64,000 nucleotides of DNA from Pocillopora verrucosa (lineage: Eukaryota > Cnidaria > Anthozoa > Scleractinia > Pocilloporidae). Location: contig NC_089313.1 of the NCBI RefSeq assembly GCF_036669915.1, positions 12,852,292 through 12,916,291 on the forward strand, given 5' to 3'. Every line of letters begins with the position of its first letter. Within the stretch, counting starts at the first letter, position 1. The notes beneath the pieces are model-generated. The model searched no databases. It was not told where the DNA came from and was given only the letters and a program-made list of their open reading frames with translations. Shown in pieces: positions 9,995 through 20,884 of the stretch. A program made the position numbers and the translations under genes.

Positions 9995-12253
9995 TTACTC
10001 AAATAACTGAATGCGATGGTTCAACCAATCAGCTACAACTATCCTACCATCACTAAGAATTGCTGTAGATGTTGGAAACATGAACTCTCCTGGTCCACTC
10101 CCTTTTTGTCCAAACTTTGTTATAAACTTACCACTCAGTTCAAATACCTGAACTCTGTGATTGTCTCTATCACAGACCATCAGGTGTCCTGCCTTGTTAA
10201 CTGACAAAAAACGGGGTGAGTTAAACTCCCCGTCCCTGTTCCCCTCATTTCCAAATTTGTACAAAAAGTTACCATTTATATCAAACACTTTGATACAATT
10301 TTCACTAGCGTCTGATACTATAAGATATTTGTCATATTGAATACAGTGTAAAGGAGAAGTAAAACCCTCACCTTCACCTTCACCAAGTTTATACAAAAAC
10401 TGGCCACTGGGAGAAAAGGTTTTTATAACTTTGTTGCCCTTATCGGCAATAATGATATTTCCTTTCCTGTCGACAAATAAACCCAAAGGACGGTTCAGCT
10501 GGTGATCAAGATTTCCTTTAGCACCAAACTGGCTCAGGTACTCACCCTGCTCATTAAACAATTGAACTCGGTTGTTCTCATAGTCTACCACAATACTGCG
10601 ACTATTCTTATCAAATGCTATCCCAATAGGCCTATTTAACTCTCCCTGTTTATCACCCTTTCTACCAAAAGATCTTAAGTAAGTTCCATCACCACTGAAT
10701 ACCTGAACCCTGTGGTTATCAATATCACTCACTACAATTTCATCTCGTTCATTCACTGCCACTCCATATGGACTGCATTGCATTCCAACGGACGAACCTT
10801 GTTGTCCAAAAGATAACGCGTGTCTGAACTGTCTGGGTTTCGGTTTAACAGGAAATGGACTGCCACGAATGTGTTCTTCATTTATTTTCACAGATACTTG
10901 GCATTTTCCTGTATCTTTCAGGAAATATCTGGCTTTGTAGCTACCATCTTTCTCATCTTTGAGTCGCACTTCCGTCGCACAGTCATGGCCTTGCTGATTT
11001 TTTATTTCCACGGTTACAGAGTCACGCTGATTGTAACATTGTTCTCCTTCAGCATTTCTCGTTTTTAACAAAAAGTTTGATTCAAGTCCAACAATCGCTT
11101 CATTAATTCCTTTCCCTTTGGCAGATGACCGATCAGCGCAAGCGTTTGTCACATAAGTTTGAAATGAGCCGATGCCGTCAGAGTTAAGACTGTCAAGTAA
11201 TGTTTTGTTTTCCTTGAAACGGAATTGACGAAGACCTTCAAGGTCAAATGCGGTTTGTTTTCCAACATCGCTGACTTCCTCAGGTAAGACTGTATTCAGT
11301 GACTTATCTATCTGTGTAATCTCAGCATTTGTACATCGTTTTAATAGTGTTTCAGCTTTTTCGACTGCTGTTTCCAGCCGTTCGACTCGACGCTTTACCT
11401 CGCATTGTTGAGTTCGCACACATCCAAGGGATTCTTTGATTTGTTTATCAGCTTTGTTTAACATTTCCTTCTTCTTTATTTCAATAACTGCGACCAAGTT
11501 TTGGGCAAAGTTGTGGATGTCTCGTTTCACTGCATTGCCTCGCGCTTCAATTTGGTTACACTGCCTTTCAAGATCAGCGATTACGTTTTTCTTGTGTTCA
11601 ATATTTTTCTTTTGTGTCTCGATCACAGACTTGACTTGTATCTTGCGTTCACTTGCTGCTTCTTCTAGAACAATCTTAGCGTGACCATCATGGATGGTTG
11701 CAACACACAAATTACAAATGGCAGCATCACAGTTCTTGCAAAAGAACTTGAGTTCTTCTTTTTCGTGATGCTTCTGTTGGCAAAATGCCGGCCGCTTTAA
11801 CACGTCCTCGATGTCTTGATCTTCAAAATCTTTCAGAGCAAGAACTCGATGCTCTTTATTCGCTTTGATTAAGTTATGCGCAATGATACACTCGTCACAC
11901 CAGAACGCACAGCACTGAAAACAGTACGAACTGTGTCTGCTACTTGTGTCGCAGTTTGCACATTTCACTCCAGCAGTATGGCATTCTTTGATGGCCAGCA
12001 CATCTAGCAAACTGTTGATACGAAAGTTTGTCGGCAGATCGTTGAGGTTTCCACTGCTAGGAACTTGAACTTCTCTTCGGCATTCAGGGCATGCGATTAT
12101 ATCATGGCCGCCACTTGTTCGTAAAATCTCGTTCAAGCAGTGAAGACAGAAACTGTGCAAACATGGTAGTATCTTTGGTTCAGTGAATGTGGTCATACAC
12201 ACAGAACAGGATACTTCTTCATGAAGATTGTCAAGCAAGGTTTTTATATCCAT
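9995..12253 (-). CDS. TRIM-NHL E3 ubiquitin ligase (TRIM2/3/71-like), copy 2
   Basis: Single exon, 752 aa, beginning with ATG (MDIKTLL), the same length and order of domains as copy 1: RING 16-58, two B-boxes about 98-196, coiled coil, filamin-type domain, six NHL repeats. All RING and B-box Cys/His appear intact. Compared with copy 1 the changes concentrate in the second half of the coiled coil (for example AQNLVAVIEIKKK against AENMISLIETKKK) and in loops of the propeller (EIVVSDIDNHRVQ against DIVVTDTDNHRVQ). An intact frame over 2.26 kb argues that the copy is functional or very young. It is flanked on the left by an ULK kinase remnant and on the right by an ULK C-terminal remnant. Confidence 0.93.
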   Translation of the reverse strand: MDIKTLLDNLHEEVSCSVCMTTFTEPKILPCLHSFCLHCLNEILRTSGGHDIIACPECRREVQVPSSGNLNDLPTNFRINSLLDVLAIKECHTAGVKCANCDTSSRHSSYCFQCCAFWCDECIIAHNLIKANKEHRVLALKDFEDQDIEDVLKRPAFCQQKHHEKEELKFFCKNCDAAICNLCVATIHDGHAKIVLEEAASERKIQVKSVIETQKKNIEHKKNVIADLERQCNQIEARGNAVKRDIHNFAQNLVAVIEIKKKEMLNKADKQIKESLGCVRTQQCEVKRRVERLETAVEKAETLLKRCTNAEITQIDKSLNTVLPEEVSDVGKQTAFDLEGLRQFRFKENKTLLDSLNSDGIGSFQTYVTNACADRSSAKGKGINEAIVGLESNFLLKTRNAEGEQCYNQRDSVTVEIKNQQGHDCATEVRLKDEKDGSYKARYFLKDTGKCQVSVKINEEHIRGSPFPVKPKPRQFRHALSFGQQGSSVGMQCSPYGVAVNERDEIVVSDIDNHRVQVFSGDGTYLRSFGRKGDKQGELNRPIGIAFDKNSRSIVVDYENNRVQLFNEQGEYLSQFGAKGNLDHQLNRPLGLFVDRKGNIIIADKGNKVIKTFSPSGQFLYKLGEGEGEGFTSPLHCIQYDKYLIVSDASENCIKVFDINGNFLYKFGNEGNRDGEFNSPRFLSVNKAGHLMVCDRDNHRVQVFELSGKFITKFGQKGSGPGEFMFPTSTAILSDGRIVVADWLNHRIQLFE

Positions 12254-13480
12254 GATTGATTACAACCGTCTAAGGTAGAGATATCAACTTCAAGTCGCCT
12301 CAAGCAGAACTTTTTGATATCAATTATCATATTTATTGCGTCAGTGACATCGATCTATCAAGGCAGGTTATTCATGTTGTGGATGTCTGGTTTCTAAGAA
12401 TTGTTGACAAACAGGTTTTTTCTGAGAAAAGCTTGACCTGTAACAACCACAAATTAAAGGATTACGAAACTCAGACACGCAATATACTTGAGTAAAAAAC
12501 TAAATCTTTAATGTCAATTTCCATCAAAAAACACTCGCTATAGTCACGTTAACTGTTTCTTTTATGCTTGTAGAAAAGAATTGACCAATATGAGCTCATA
12601 AACATGACCTGACTGTAGTAAACCCTTAAGGAGTGTGTTTTGTAGGAAAAATCCTGGACTGTGAGAGGGGTAAAAAGTTGAGGGTGACATCGCCTGCAGA
12701 GAGAAGGTGAATCAAGAAAGGAGCATGCGTATTAGAATTCAGTGGATAAAGAACTTGAACACACTGACGGGGAAGAAAAATTTCCCAACAAGAGAAAGAT
12801 GGTCGAAGGTTTCAGATCATAAACTTTGCAAAAAAAACCTCTTTTGTTGTCAAAAAAAAACATGTGACGTGGATTTCTGTGCGTATGGAAAGATTGGACC
12901 TCAAGAAGGCGCTCGGAAAATTGATTGAGTAGACCTGTACACTTAAATTGCGGATAGTTATTTAAGATATGGCCGAGCATTTTAATTACGTGTCGAACTT
13001 CGAAGAGGTTTATACAGCAGAGAAATATTTGTAAAATCTTGACTTTGTAGAGAATTTTAGATAATGAGGGAAAGATATACGATAAATATATTCCAGCGGG
13101 GAGACACGAAAATCTTCCACTGACGAAGAAAAGACACGACCACGCTCTGATTTCACTACCAGAGACACAGAGACTTTTTGGTGAGTAAGGCCCATTAAGA
13201 AATTCATATGTGACACGTGTCCTGCATTCTGCCAGGATCAGCGAAGCCGATAGCGTCGCTTTTTCTAAATAGAATTCGATAAGTCTAAAAATGTCTTTCT
13301 CCATAAGAAACGAAGTTATCATCATTGCAGCGAACGATTGACGGAACGCAAAGGAACCCGAGTGAGGGAACTGGACTTGAATTCAGTAAAGTATAACATT
13401 TAATAGTTGATTTTAGGTCTGTCGAAGGAATATTTTTTAGTATTAAATAATTATATTCTGCATGTAGTTTTGAGAACTCT
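12254..13480. repeat. 5' flank of TRIM unit 2, with segment D
   Basis: Matches 3288-4430 and 23144-24110. Segment D spans about 12640-13010 and is partly deleted relative to unit 1 ('ggcgctcggaaaattgattg' joins parts that are separate there). The open frame at 12732-13325 is not conserved in the other units. No gene is supported; the TRIM promoter is presumably here. Confidence 0.6.
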
Positions 13481-15562
13481 TTTACCCTTTGCCAATAAAA
13501 TCAATGCATCTTGTAATCTTCACTAACAATCTTAAGTGGCCATACAGACAGATAACAACGAAGGCAACTGACAATTTGTGAATAATCCCTTGGTGATGAC
13601 AGAATGGCTACAATTATTTATCGTAATATATTTCGCTTGAAGTATGGCTAGGAGATTTCCTTCGCAAAACTAAGGCCATTAAGGATCCCGGCTTTGATTG
13701 CTCAGTTTTTAAACGAACTTCGCAATGTCAGCAGCAAAATCTGAATCGCCGCTATCCCGGAGAAATGCTGAAGTAAACCCTACAACCCACAGGTCAGAAG
13801 ACGGGTTAAATAACTGAACACACTGGAACAGTTTCACACTTTCTTTTTACTTTTATTCTTTTTTGTGTGTGTGTTTTGTTTTGGAGTTTTATGATCACAC
13901 TTTTCATAATTCTCTTCATCTAAGAGCAAAAGTTTCACTTTACAAATAGCATTTATATATTGGAAATCGCGAATAAATTTATCCCATAACAATTTTTGCT
14001 GCGTAGCGAAATAATCTCAATGAATCATCACTTATAAATTTAAACTCAAGTAAACGCCATCCAGACGATTAATAAGTTAAATTATCGACTCTAGAAATAG
14101 CTACGTAAATTTTATAAACGTTTCCACCGTGTTCCAATTTTTTAAATGTTCGCTTACTTTATATACAATGCTTTTCTGTTTCCCCGAGCGTATTTGTAGA
14201 AGGCAGTAACAATGTCACCCATGGTAAAAATTATGTCAAGGGGAGATGTGGTCCTTTTCAAATGTAGAATTTCTGAAGACCAATGATAACTATTACCTTA
14301 GTAACAAGGAATAGTTGCGATCCGATGTTTAATTTAACATCTTTGTAAGTGCTTCCTAAGACTTTCGTTATTCTATACACATCGCAGCGTAAGTAAATAG
14401 TTAAAAAACCCTAAGCAAATATTGTTAGGTTTTGATAATCACTAAACATCGTTTAAACATATCAAAGGTGAGTTTGAAACAAAGTCCTTAACAATTTTGA
14501 ACTTCTGCTGGAGAAATTTTCTCCATGGCGAATACAAAATACAAGGTCTGAACGTCATGAAAACTATAAATAACATTGGCCACCCTATCTGCTCACCACA
14601 TAAGAGCAGCAGTACTTTTTCCAAGAAATAAATAAAAGATTTAAAGCAAAAACAAATAAACAAAAACCAAACGTCCCGTATCAGATTATTTACATTAGAG
14701 TTACAACTTCAACAACGTTAAATTCTCTCACTCTGAAGCTCATATGATTATTGCGATTCTATGCTCTCTTTCAAGGATTATAAACTAAAGAGTAATGAAT
14801 ACCCTACTACTAAAAAATATCGACGATATTCTCCTCAGTTACCAGAAAGTCCATTCCACTCCATTCACATACGCTCACGTATGTCCACAGTGCACCTAAC
14901 AGTTCACTGCCTGCCCTGCGCTGATTATCTGGTGTTACTTTGACTGGTTTTTCGCGTCCTCGTCCTGGAAATACACGTCAGCCGTTTATCTACGGCTATT
15001 TTATCTATAGCTTTCGTTAAGGAACCAATCGTCATGCTGTTAAATAGTGACCCTGGTTCACAAATGTGCGTCTATATAGGGCTTGATGTAACTGGTTGTG
15101 TCACCATTTTAAAGGCATTACATTGTGTATAGCCTACGCCACCCGAGTAATGACTATGTATTTAAAACATTTATTGGCTAACTCGCGGTGTTCCGAAAAA
15201 TTACTGAAAAGGAATAGAATGGTGAGCACTCTGTGGTCTTTCACAAAGCAGAATCTTTCAATTCGCTACTCTTCTGAAGTGACAATAAATTACGCCCAGC
15301 GTTGCTTAAGACTACTCCTCCCTTGTTCAAAACACTTTTGTGACATGGTATACAGTGCACCCTATTCAAGATGAAAAGACCACAGTAAATTTATCTTTTT
15401 GGGTGGCATTAGTGGAGAGGGAGAAGAAAAAAGATATTCAGCATTCGGAGTCCGTATTTATTTCGTTGAGGCGGCGCAAACGAGATCAAAAGATACATTT
15501 ATTCAACAGACGCCGATCAAGATCTAGCAAATAGCGAATGGCATGCCTCAACGTTAAAGGTA
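13480..15562. repeat. Copy of the ULK 3' flank (unit 2) with a deletion at its end
   Basis: Collinear with 24270-26666, the region downstream of the intact ULK gene. No gene. At 15507-15516 the sequence jumps from the middle of ULK exon 26 ('gacgccgatc') to intron sequence ('aagatctagcaaatag'), removing about 300 bp that in unit 3 hold most of exon 26, all of exon 25 and neighbouring intron. Open frames here (for example 15096-15374) are not maintained in the other copy. Confidence 0.8.
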
Positions 15563-16552
15563 GTTACCTGTTCCATGGCGTAATGGTACATCAGTCTGTC
15601 AGCGCTGACCTGTGAGAAGGATATAAGATGTATTTTACTCTGCGTCAAATGAAGCAGTGGATAGAGAAGCAACCTCGCCACAGCTCACCTCCAGGCGTTT
15701 GTAAACAAAGCACCAGCAAGACAGTTTGAATTGAGTAGTATCTAGGGAATACTGACGGAAGGGGAGGGGGGAGGGGCTAGGGAGGGGGGTGGGCGAAAAG
15801 GAGAACAAAGGGTGCAGAAAAGGAGCGGAGAGTTCACTCGAACGCACGTAGCCTAGAGCCCCGCCCTTTGTAATGAGGTTTCCCGAAACAAAATGAAATT
15901 CATCACAACAACCCATTCCACAAAGGTACATTTTGAAATGGCCCACGAGAATTCAGCTGAAATGGACGAAACTCGTCTGAAGCTTGGAAACGCGCGTGAC
16001 CAAGCCACGATTGATATAAGCTCTGACTCTTTGGTAGCGACAATGGTGCAAAGTTTTAAGCCAATCGCAAAGTGAACAGTAGCAAAACCAAAGCAATTAT
16101 GTTGCAGAAAGCTGCTTTAATTCTCGAAAGGATTTCACGCATACATGTGTCCAAACACTGGTGATATCGACTGTTCAAGTCGTTTAAAACTGAAAATTGT
16201 AAACAAAGATAATAGAAAAACTTAATGCTTCGTTGAGGCTTGTTACAAGCACCTGTAGAAAAGGGTAAGGCCTCAGAGCATCTATCTGTCTCACCATTCT
16301 TAACGGCGTTGGAGGATTTTAGGTGGCCAACTCTGATTTCTCCTCGTGCGAAGAGAAGAGGCAGTTTAAGAGCTCGTAGAGCTTTCACGAGCAGTACCAG
16401 CTGTTCCATTTTCCTACAAAATGTTTGAACCTTAATAAGTCACATCTAAGTAAAACCAAATACTTCGCTACAAGGTAAAGTCTGTATTTGCAAATCCGAT
16501 TCCAGTGATCCTCCCCTTAACAAATATATTTCATCTTACTATGGGTCAGTTC

Positions 16553-16669
16553 AGTAATAGATCACAGATGATATCAAAGAGTAGAAAGAACAAAACGTGG
16601 CACACGAGGCGCAGCCGAGTGTGTCCTTGATGTTCTTACCACACTTAGACGTCATCTGTGATCTATTAC
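16553..16669. mobile_element. MITE with perfect 19-bp TIRs (unit 2)
   Basis: The left end 'agtaatagatcacagatga' (16553-16571) is the exact reverse complement of the right end at 16651-16669. The interior has 'aagaacaaaacgtggcacac' and no coding capacity. The same element sits at the equivalent place in unit 3 (27728-27845), so it was already in the ULK intron before duplication. Confidence 0.8.
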
Positions 16670-17382
16670 TCTACAGACCCACAGCGAAATGGAATCTATT
16701 TGTTTTATATAATCAAAATGCAAAATGTTGGTAATGGTGATGTCATCTTTGCATCTGTCCTCCAATAGATCATTAGTAAGACCTAATCAAATTAATTTAT
16801 ATCATTTAAATCCAATTTGTTACCTTAACTCGTCACTTTTCAGTCCAATCTGGTCTGCGAGGAGGTCTTCGTTCTGAAAGGGAGAAAAACAGAGTATTTA
16901 TTCATTAGCTACGACATTTGTTACGAAGGAGAAAAAAGATTTAAAATTTTTGTAATGATCGAACAATTCATCCGTCACATTGATAGACGGATGCGAGACT
17001 TTTAACCTGTTAAACTACGCAAATCACCAAGGGCAGCCAAAAAACAACATCAAAATACATACTTGTCGGATGGCCACAGAGTCTGTCAGCACTGTAAAAG
17101 GTGTTCCCCTGGCACTGATCACCTCAAGAATGGCATCCGTCAAAGACAAAACGAAATTGAGTTTCCAAACGCCCTCCGTGTGCTCCATCTGGGGTTTTTA
17201 CGAATTAAAATTGTAAGTTAACAACAACGTTGTTTCGCTCTGTTTTGCAATCTGTGATTGCAAAACAATAACAGAGAAAACCCAGCTTATGACTTAAGAA
17301 CAATCTCTTTTGACCTTAAAAAAAATTAAAAGGTTATCTAGAACTTTGAAGGCTTTTACTGAGGGTTGTCCTGAATGTCTTC

Positions 17383-17384
<2 letters not shown>

Positions 17385-17430
<46 letters not shown>
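17385..17430. repeat. (TA)n microsatellite
   Basis: An uninterrupted run of about 23 TA units after 'gtcttcg'. Unit 3 has only 'cacatttatataca' at the matching place (about 28571-28585), so the expansion is specific to the broken copy. Confidence 0.95.
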
Positions 17431-17432
<2 letters not shown>

Positions 17433-18719
17433 TATAACTGTTGGAGCAACTTTCAATTGAGTGCTTAAAGTGATTCGAGATTACAATAGTTTTGCTTCAA
17501 TATGCTTTTCAATTTCCTTACTTCTGATTGGTAGTTGTAATTACTTTGGTTTTGGTTCTATGCCACTCCATCGAAAAGCTAAGCGCTCTGATACGTAATA
17601 TTTACCTTGACTAACAGCAGCAGGTTTCTGTCCATTATTAGTTGCGTTTGGTGAATTCCTCCCGAGTAGAAACATGTTCTCGCTAGTTTTTGGCGAACAC
17701 GACCCAACAGTAAAAAGACCCTTCAATCGTGGGATCTCTAGCCTCCTTACCATGGGATGTCTTACTCGGTGAGCCTGGTATGGTGGGAAGTCCGGTAGGA
17801 GAGGATGAAATAGGTGGACTCTTTCAACCACCTGAATTGCGACGAAATACGGGAGCTGCCCGTGCTGCCCCAAGTTGGAAGCCTAGTCATGTCAATAGAC
17901 CTCCCTTCCTTGGAAGGCCCATCGCTAGTATGGCTGGCGAGCTGACCACGCGTATGATCTGCTTGGTGTCTGCTCCTAGTTCGGAGAGGTCTGTTACTGG
18001 GACACCCATTCCTGAGCTTGAATGACGAGCCAGAGCTGTCAATATTGGGAAGCTGAGTGACCAAAGGTTCAATATTGGAGAGAGCTCTTCGGAAAATCCC
18101 AACTGCTCCACCCCGTGCCAATCCGTTATCAGCATTCGTGTTAGAAATTCCTGCAAAAGCTTGCTGGTGCAGGCTTACGGTCATCTCAGGGATAGAAGAT
18201 CCTTTGGGGCTAACCTACGCTACTTGCCTCTGCTGCTTGCGGCTGCTACCACTTTTCAATGCCTTGGTGCTACTATTTAGGCTCTTACCTACTAACGGTT
18301 TTGAGGACGGGGTGCCAACTCTCTGCTCTCTAGGGTTCATGCCTGAACTAGCTCCGCTGTGAGCGGGTGACGGGGAAGTTCTAGAGGATATATGTCTGGG
18401 TACACTTCCAGTGCGTGGAATAGGCAGAGGAGAGGATGACGGCTGACCTCTTGATGCATTTCTCTGCGAGGAACTTGTGCGCTTTCTTATTGGGATCTCA
18501 ACTGAAGGGGATTTTGCAGATGATGGAGATGACAATGGGAAAAGAGCGGGCTGGCCTGTATCAGAGGTGAAGGGGGGGAGACTGGGAATGCTGACTGCGG
18601 TGAACTAACTGTAAAGGTGGCTCTCTGAGGAGTGTGTAGCGGATGAGAAGGAGAATGTATACTGCTTACAGTTCTTGGAGGTGATTGGCTGAGGAAAAAG
18701 AACAAATTACAGTATCATT

Positions 18720-19560
18720 CAGCTGTTCCCTGTAAGTTCGGTTGCCATGGAAAGGCCATATTCAACCCGCCATCAAATTGGCCAAGAGTAGATCTACAAA
18801 ATTCAGTCAGTAAAAGTGAACTGAAAATCACAACAAAAAACGAACGAGATATTGAGGACGACCCAAGAATGAGGTCAGACTTTGGTCAGACTAATTCAAA
18901 ATCAACTTTTGACCGATAGTACGCGTGACTTGGGCAAATATCAGACGAGTCACATATAAGATTTTTCTCCAGGCTGATAGACCTCTGACAACATTCTGTG
19001 CAATTTTGATATTCAATCCTTCAATGAACTGCTCCTGACTAACTGAATAAAACACTCGTAAAAAGAGGAGATGTTGTTACATACATACATACATACATAC
19101 ATATACTTTATTTAAGCTCGAAATTCACTGTAGCTGTAGAGCTAATATCTTCGAGAAAAAAGCTAAAATGAAATAAAAATATGCTATCTTACAATTTCAA
19201 TATTATTTATAAACTATATACAACTAAAAGCTTAGAGGGAAAACTAAGAGGGAAACATAACTTGTAGATTACAAGTTATTGAGAGCGAAAAGTGAACAAC
19301 TAGTACCTTATAAAGAGTGCGGGACAATCCTGATTCCTTTTACAATGAAGTACTCGGTAGTGACATTTTGCATGATTTGAAAAAAGTCAATGGGAAGGTA
19401 ACTGACAAGGATGTAAGAAATTTTACGTCGAACATCAAAAAAACCATACCATACCCTCGAACATTTGAGGTGTTCCTAACCCCACACCCCGTGGTTGAGG
19501 TTACTTCGTAGTTACTGGTAATTACAAATAGGACTGAATAGTGTCTTCTCATGTATGCGA
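18720..19560. repeat. Repeat R, copy 3 (interrupted by an insertion)
   Basis: The fullest copy of repeat R, starting 'gctgttccctgtaagttcgg' and ending near 'gtatgcgaaatcctagattg'. It begins exactly where similarity to the ULK gene ends (about 18715). It is split by an insertion at 19079-19277. In the right part a peptide-like frame (SDILHDLKKV, VTDKDVRNF) resembles that in copy 2, but most differences between the two change the amino acid, so it does not look selected as protein. Confidence 0.65.
19079..19277. mobile_element. Insertion with (CATA)n end, probable retroelement tail
   Basis: About 200 bp starting with about six 'acat' units and ending 'tagattacaagtt', placed inside repeat R between 'gaggagatgttgtt' and 'attgagagcgaaaag', which are adjacent in the other R copies. 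A tetranucleotide run at one end and an AT-rich body fit the 3' end of a non-LTR retroelement in minus orientation. No coding sequence remains. Confidence 0.5.
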
Positions 19561-20884
19561 AATCCTAGATTGTGAACAATATAACAGTTGGGGGTGACAT
19601 CAGTTTAAGAACGGGAAAGAGCACATAACGTGTTTATTCTCTTGCGGAACGGATTTTAACCCGATTAAAGTCGTGGATTTCAGCGCGCATCTCATGATGA
19701 ATTGAACTCAACAAAGCACTCAACAGAGGTGTAAAGATCCTCGCTCGCTATTTCCACTTCTGATGTGAGTCGGAGAAGAGTAAGCATTGGGCACTGGTGA
19801 GTTTGTCTTATCGCTGCATCTTCCGTATGAAAATTCAAAGCGGCCTCCTGCTCCAAGCGAAGGTGGTCTGTTTGTTCAACATATGGCCGACACTTTGCCT
19901 ATGTGTCGAGCTTGCAATGTGATCAGTAACATCTGAGTTTTTCTTTGAACTTCGCTGCTACCTCGGAGATCTCATCAAAATCAACGCTCCGCGGGCATCA
20001 AAAGTTATGTACTGAATACTACTGAAATAATTGAACACACTAGAACGGATTCACATTTTCCTTACTCTATGAAAATTTTTTGTTTCTTTTTCAATAATGA
20101 ATACGCAATCATATTGTTTACATTTCTTTTGTTTGTCCTCCCTAACAAACTAGAATTACAATGGTTGGATTCTTGCACGCGAATCGAAACATAAAAAAAA
20201 ACCTTAGATTTTAACGACGTTGCTTCTTTACAGTTACAATTTTTCCGGAAAACACTGCGTGATTTACATGAATAAAATAATCACGTCGCAAACATTATTG
20301 GGTTCAACATCACTTTGACGTGCAGCTCCGTGTAACTCTACATTGATATATACACCAGCATTATTCGTTTATAACGAGTGAACTGAAGGACGAGCCATTA
20401 GAAAAGAAAACAGTCAACAACAAAAGAAAAGTAAAAGTGTTGTCCATTCAAGCTCATGGAAAAACGACAATTAGAAGCAACAACGACAATTTGTGAAAGA
20501 AATCTTGGCGATTTTGATTGAAAATGACAATAACCAGTTTGCAGTTGACTTATTGTTTTCTAATGGCTTCTCCCGAAAAGTTCAAAACGTGTCATTTTAA
20601 TCTACATTTAATTAATTTCCATTCATTTAGGCAAAATAACCAAGGCAAGAAAACACTTTTCTTGGGATTACCGTGAGCAAGAGAAAAAAATGGGACATTA
20701 AAGCGTGAACTGATAACTATACAATGCACAAAATCGAATCCACTGACTCAAAGCTCTAAAATGTTCTTCTCACTGAAACTATAACAAGAAGCCTATCTGG
20801 AAAATTATTTCAAGATTAGGTGAAAAGAATGTTTTTTAGAAGTAAATTGTAGTCTGAATGTGATGGTAGATAAATTACCCACAT
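19560..20884. repeat. 3' flank of TRIM unit 3, with segment D
   Basis: About 19560-19930 is direct-repeat segment D, and the remainder to 20884 is the common TRIM downstream flank (matches 1-1028 and 9130-9994). No gene seen. Confidence 0.65.

Larger units (their letters stand above)
15563..18688 (-). pseudogene. ULK1/2 C-terminal fragment, exons 18-24 (broken copy)
   Basis: Matches the intact ULK gene from exon 18 to exon 24. Copies: exon 18 at 17606-18688 (1083 nt against 1193, with several frame shifts), exon 20 at 17063-17188, exon 21 at 16824-16873, exon 22 at 16295-16413, exon 23 near 16165-16229 (donor end lost in a deletion of about 75 bp), exon 24 at about 15563-15604. Exon 19 is missing: about 800 bp of unit 3 (28.66-29.46 kb) has no counterpart. 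Similarity stops abruptly at about 18715, just upstream of exon 18, where repeat R begins. No kinase domain, no start, and exons 25-26 deleted. The pieces read as separate open frames at 17762-18184, 18215-18535 and 18487-18705. Confidence 0.9.

Noticed and set aside
17762-18535. Open frames on both strands at 17.7-18.7 kb as separate genes
   Set aside because: The minus-strand ones are pieces of the broken ULK exon 18 copy; the plus-strand ones (17729-18025, 18057-18362) are its antisense.
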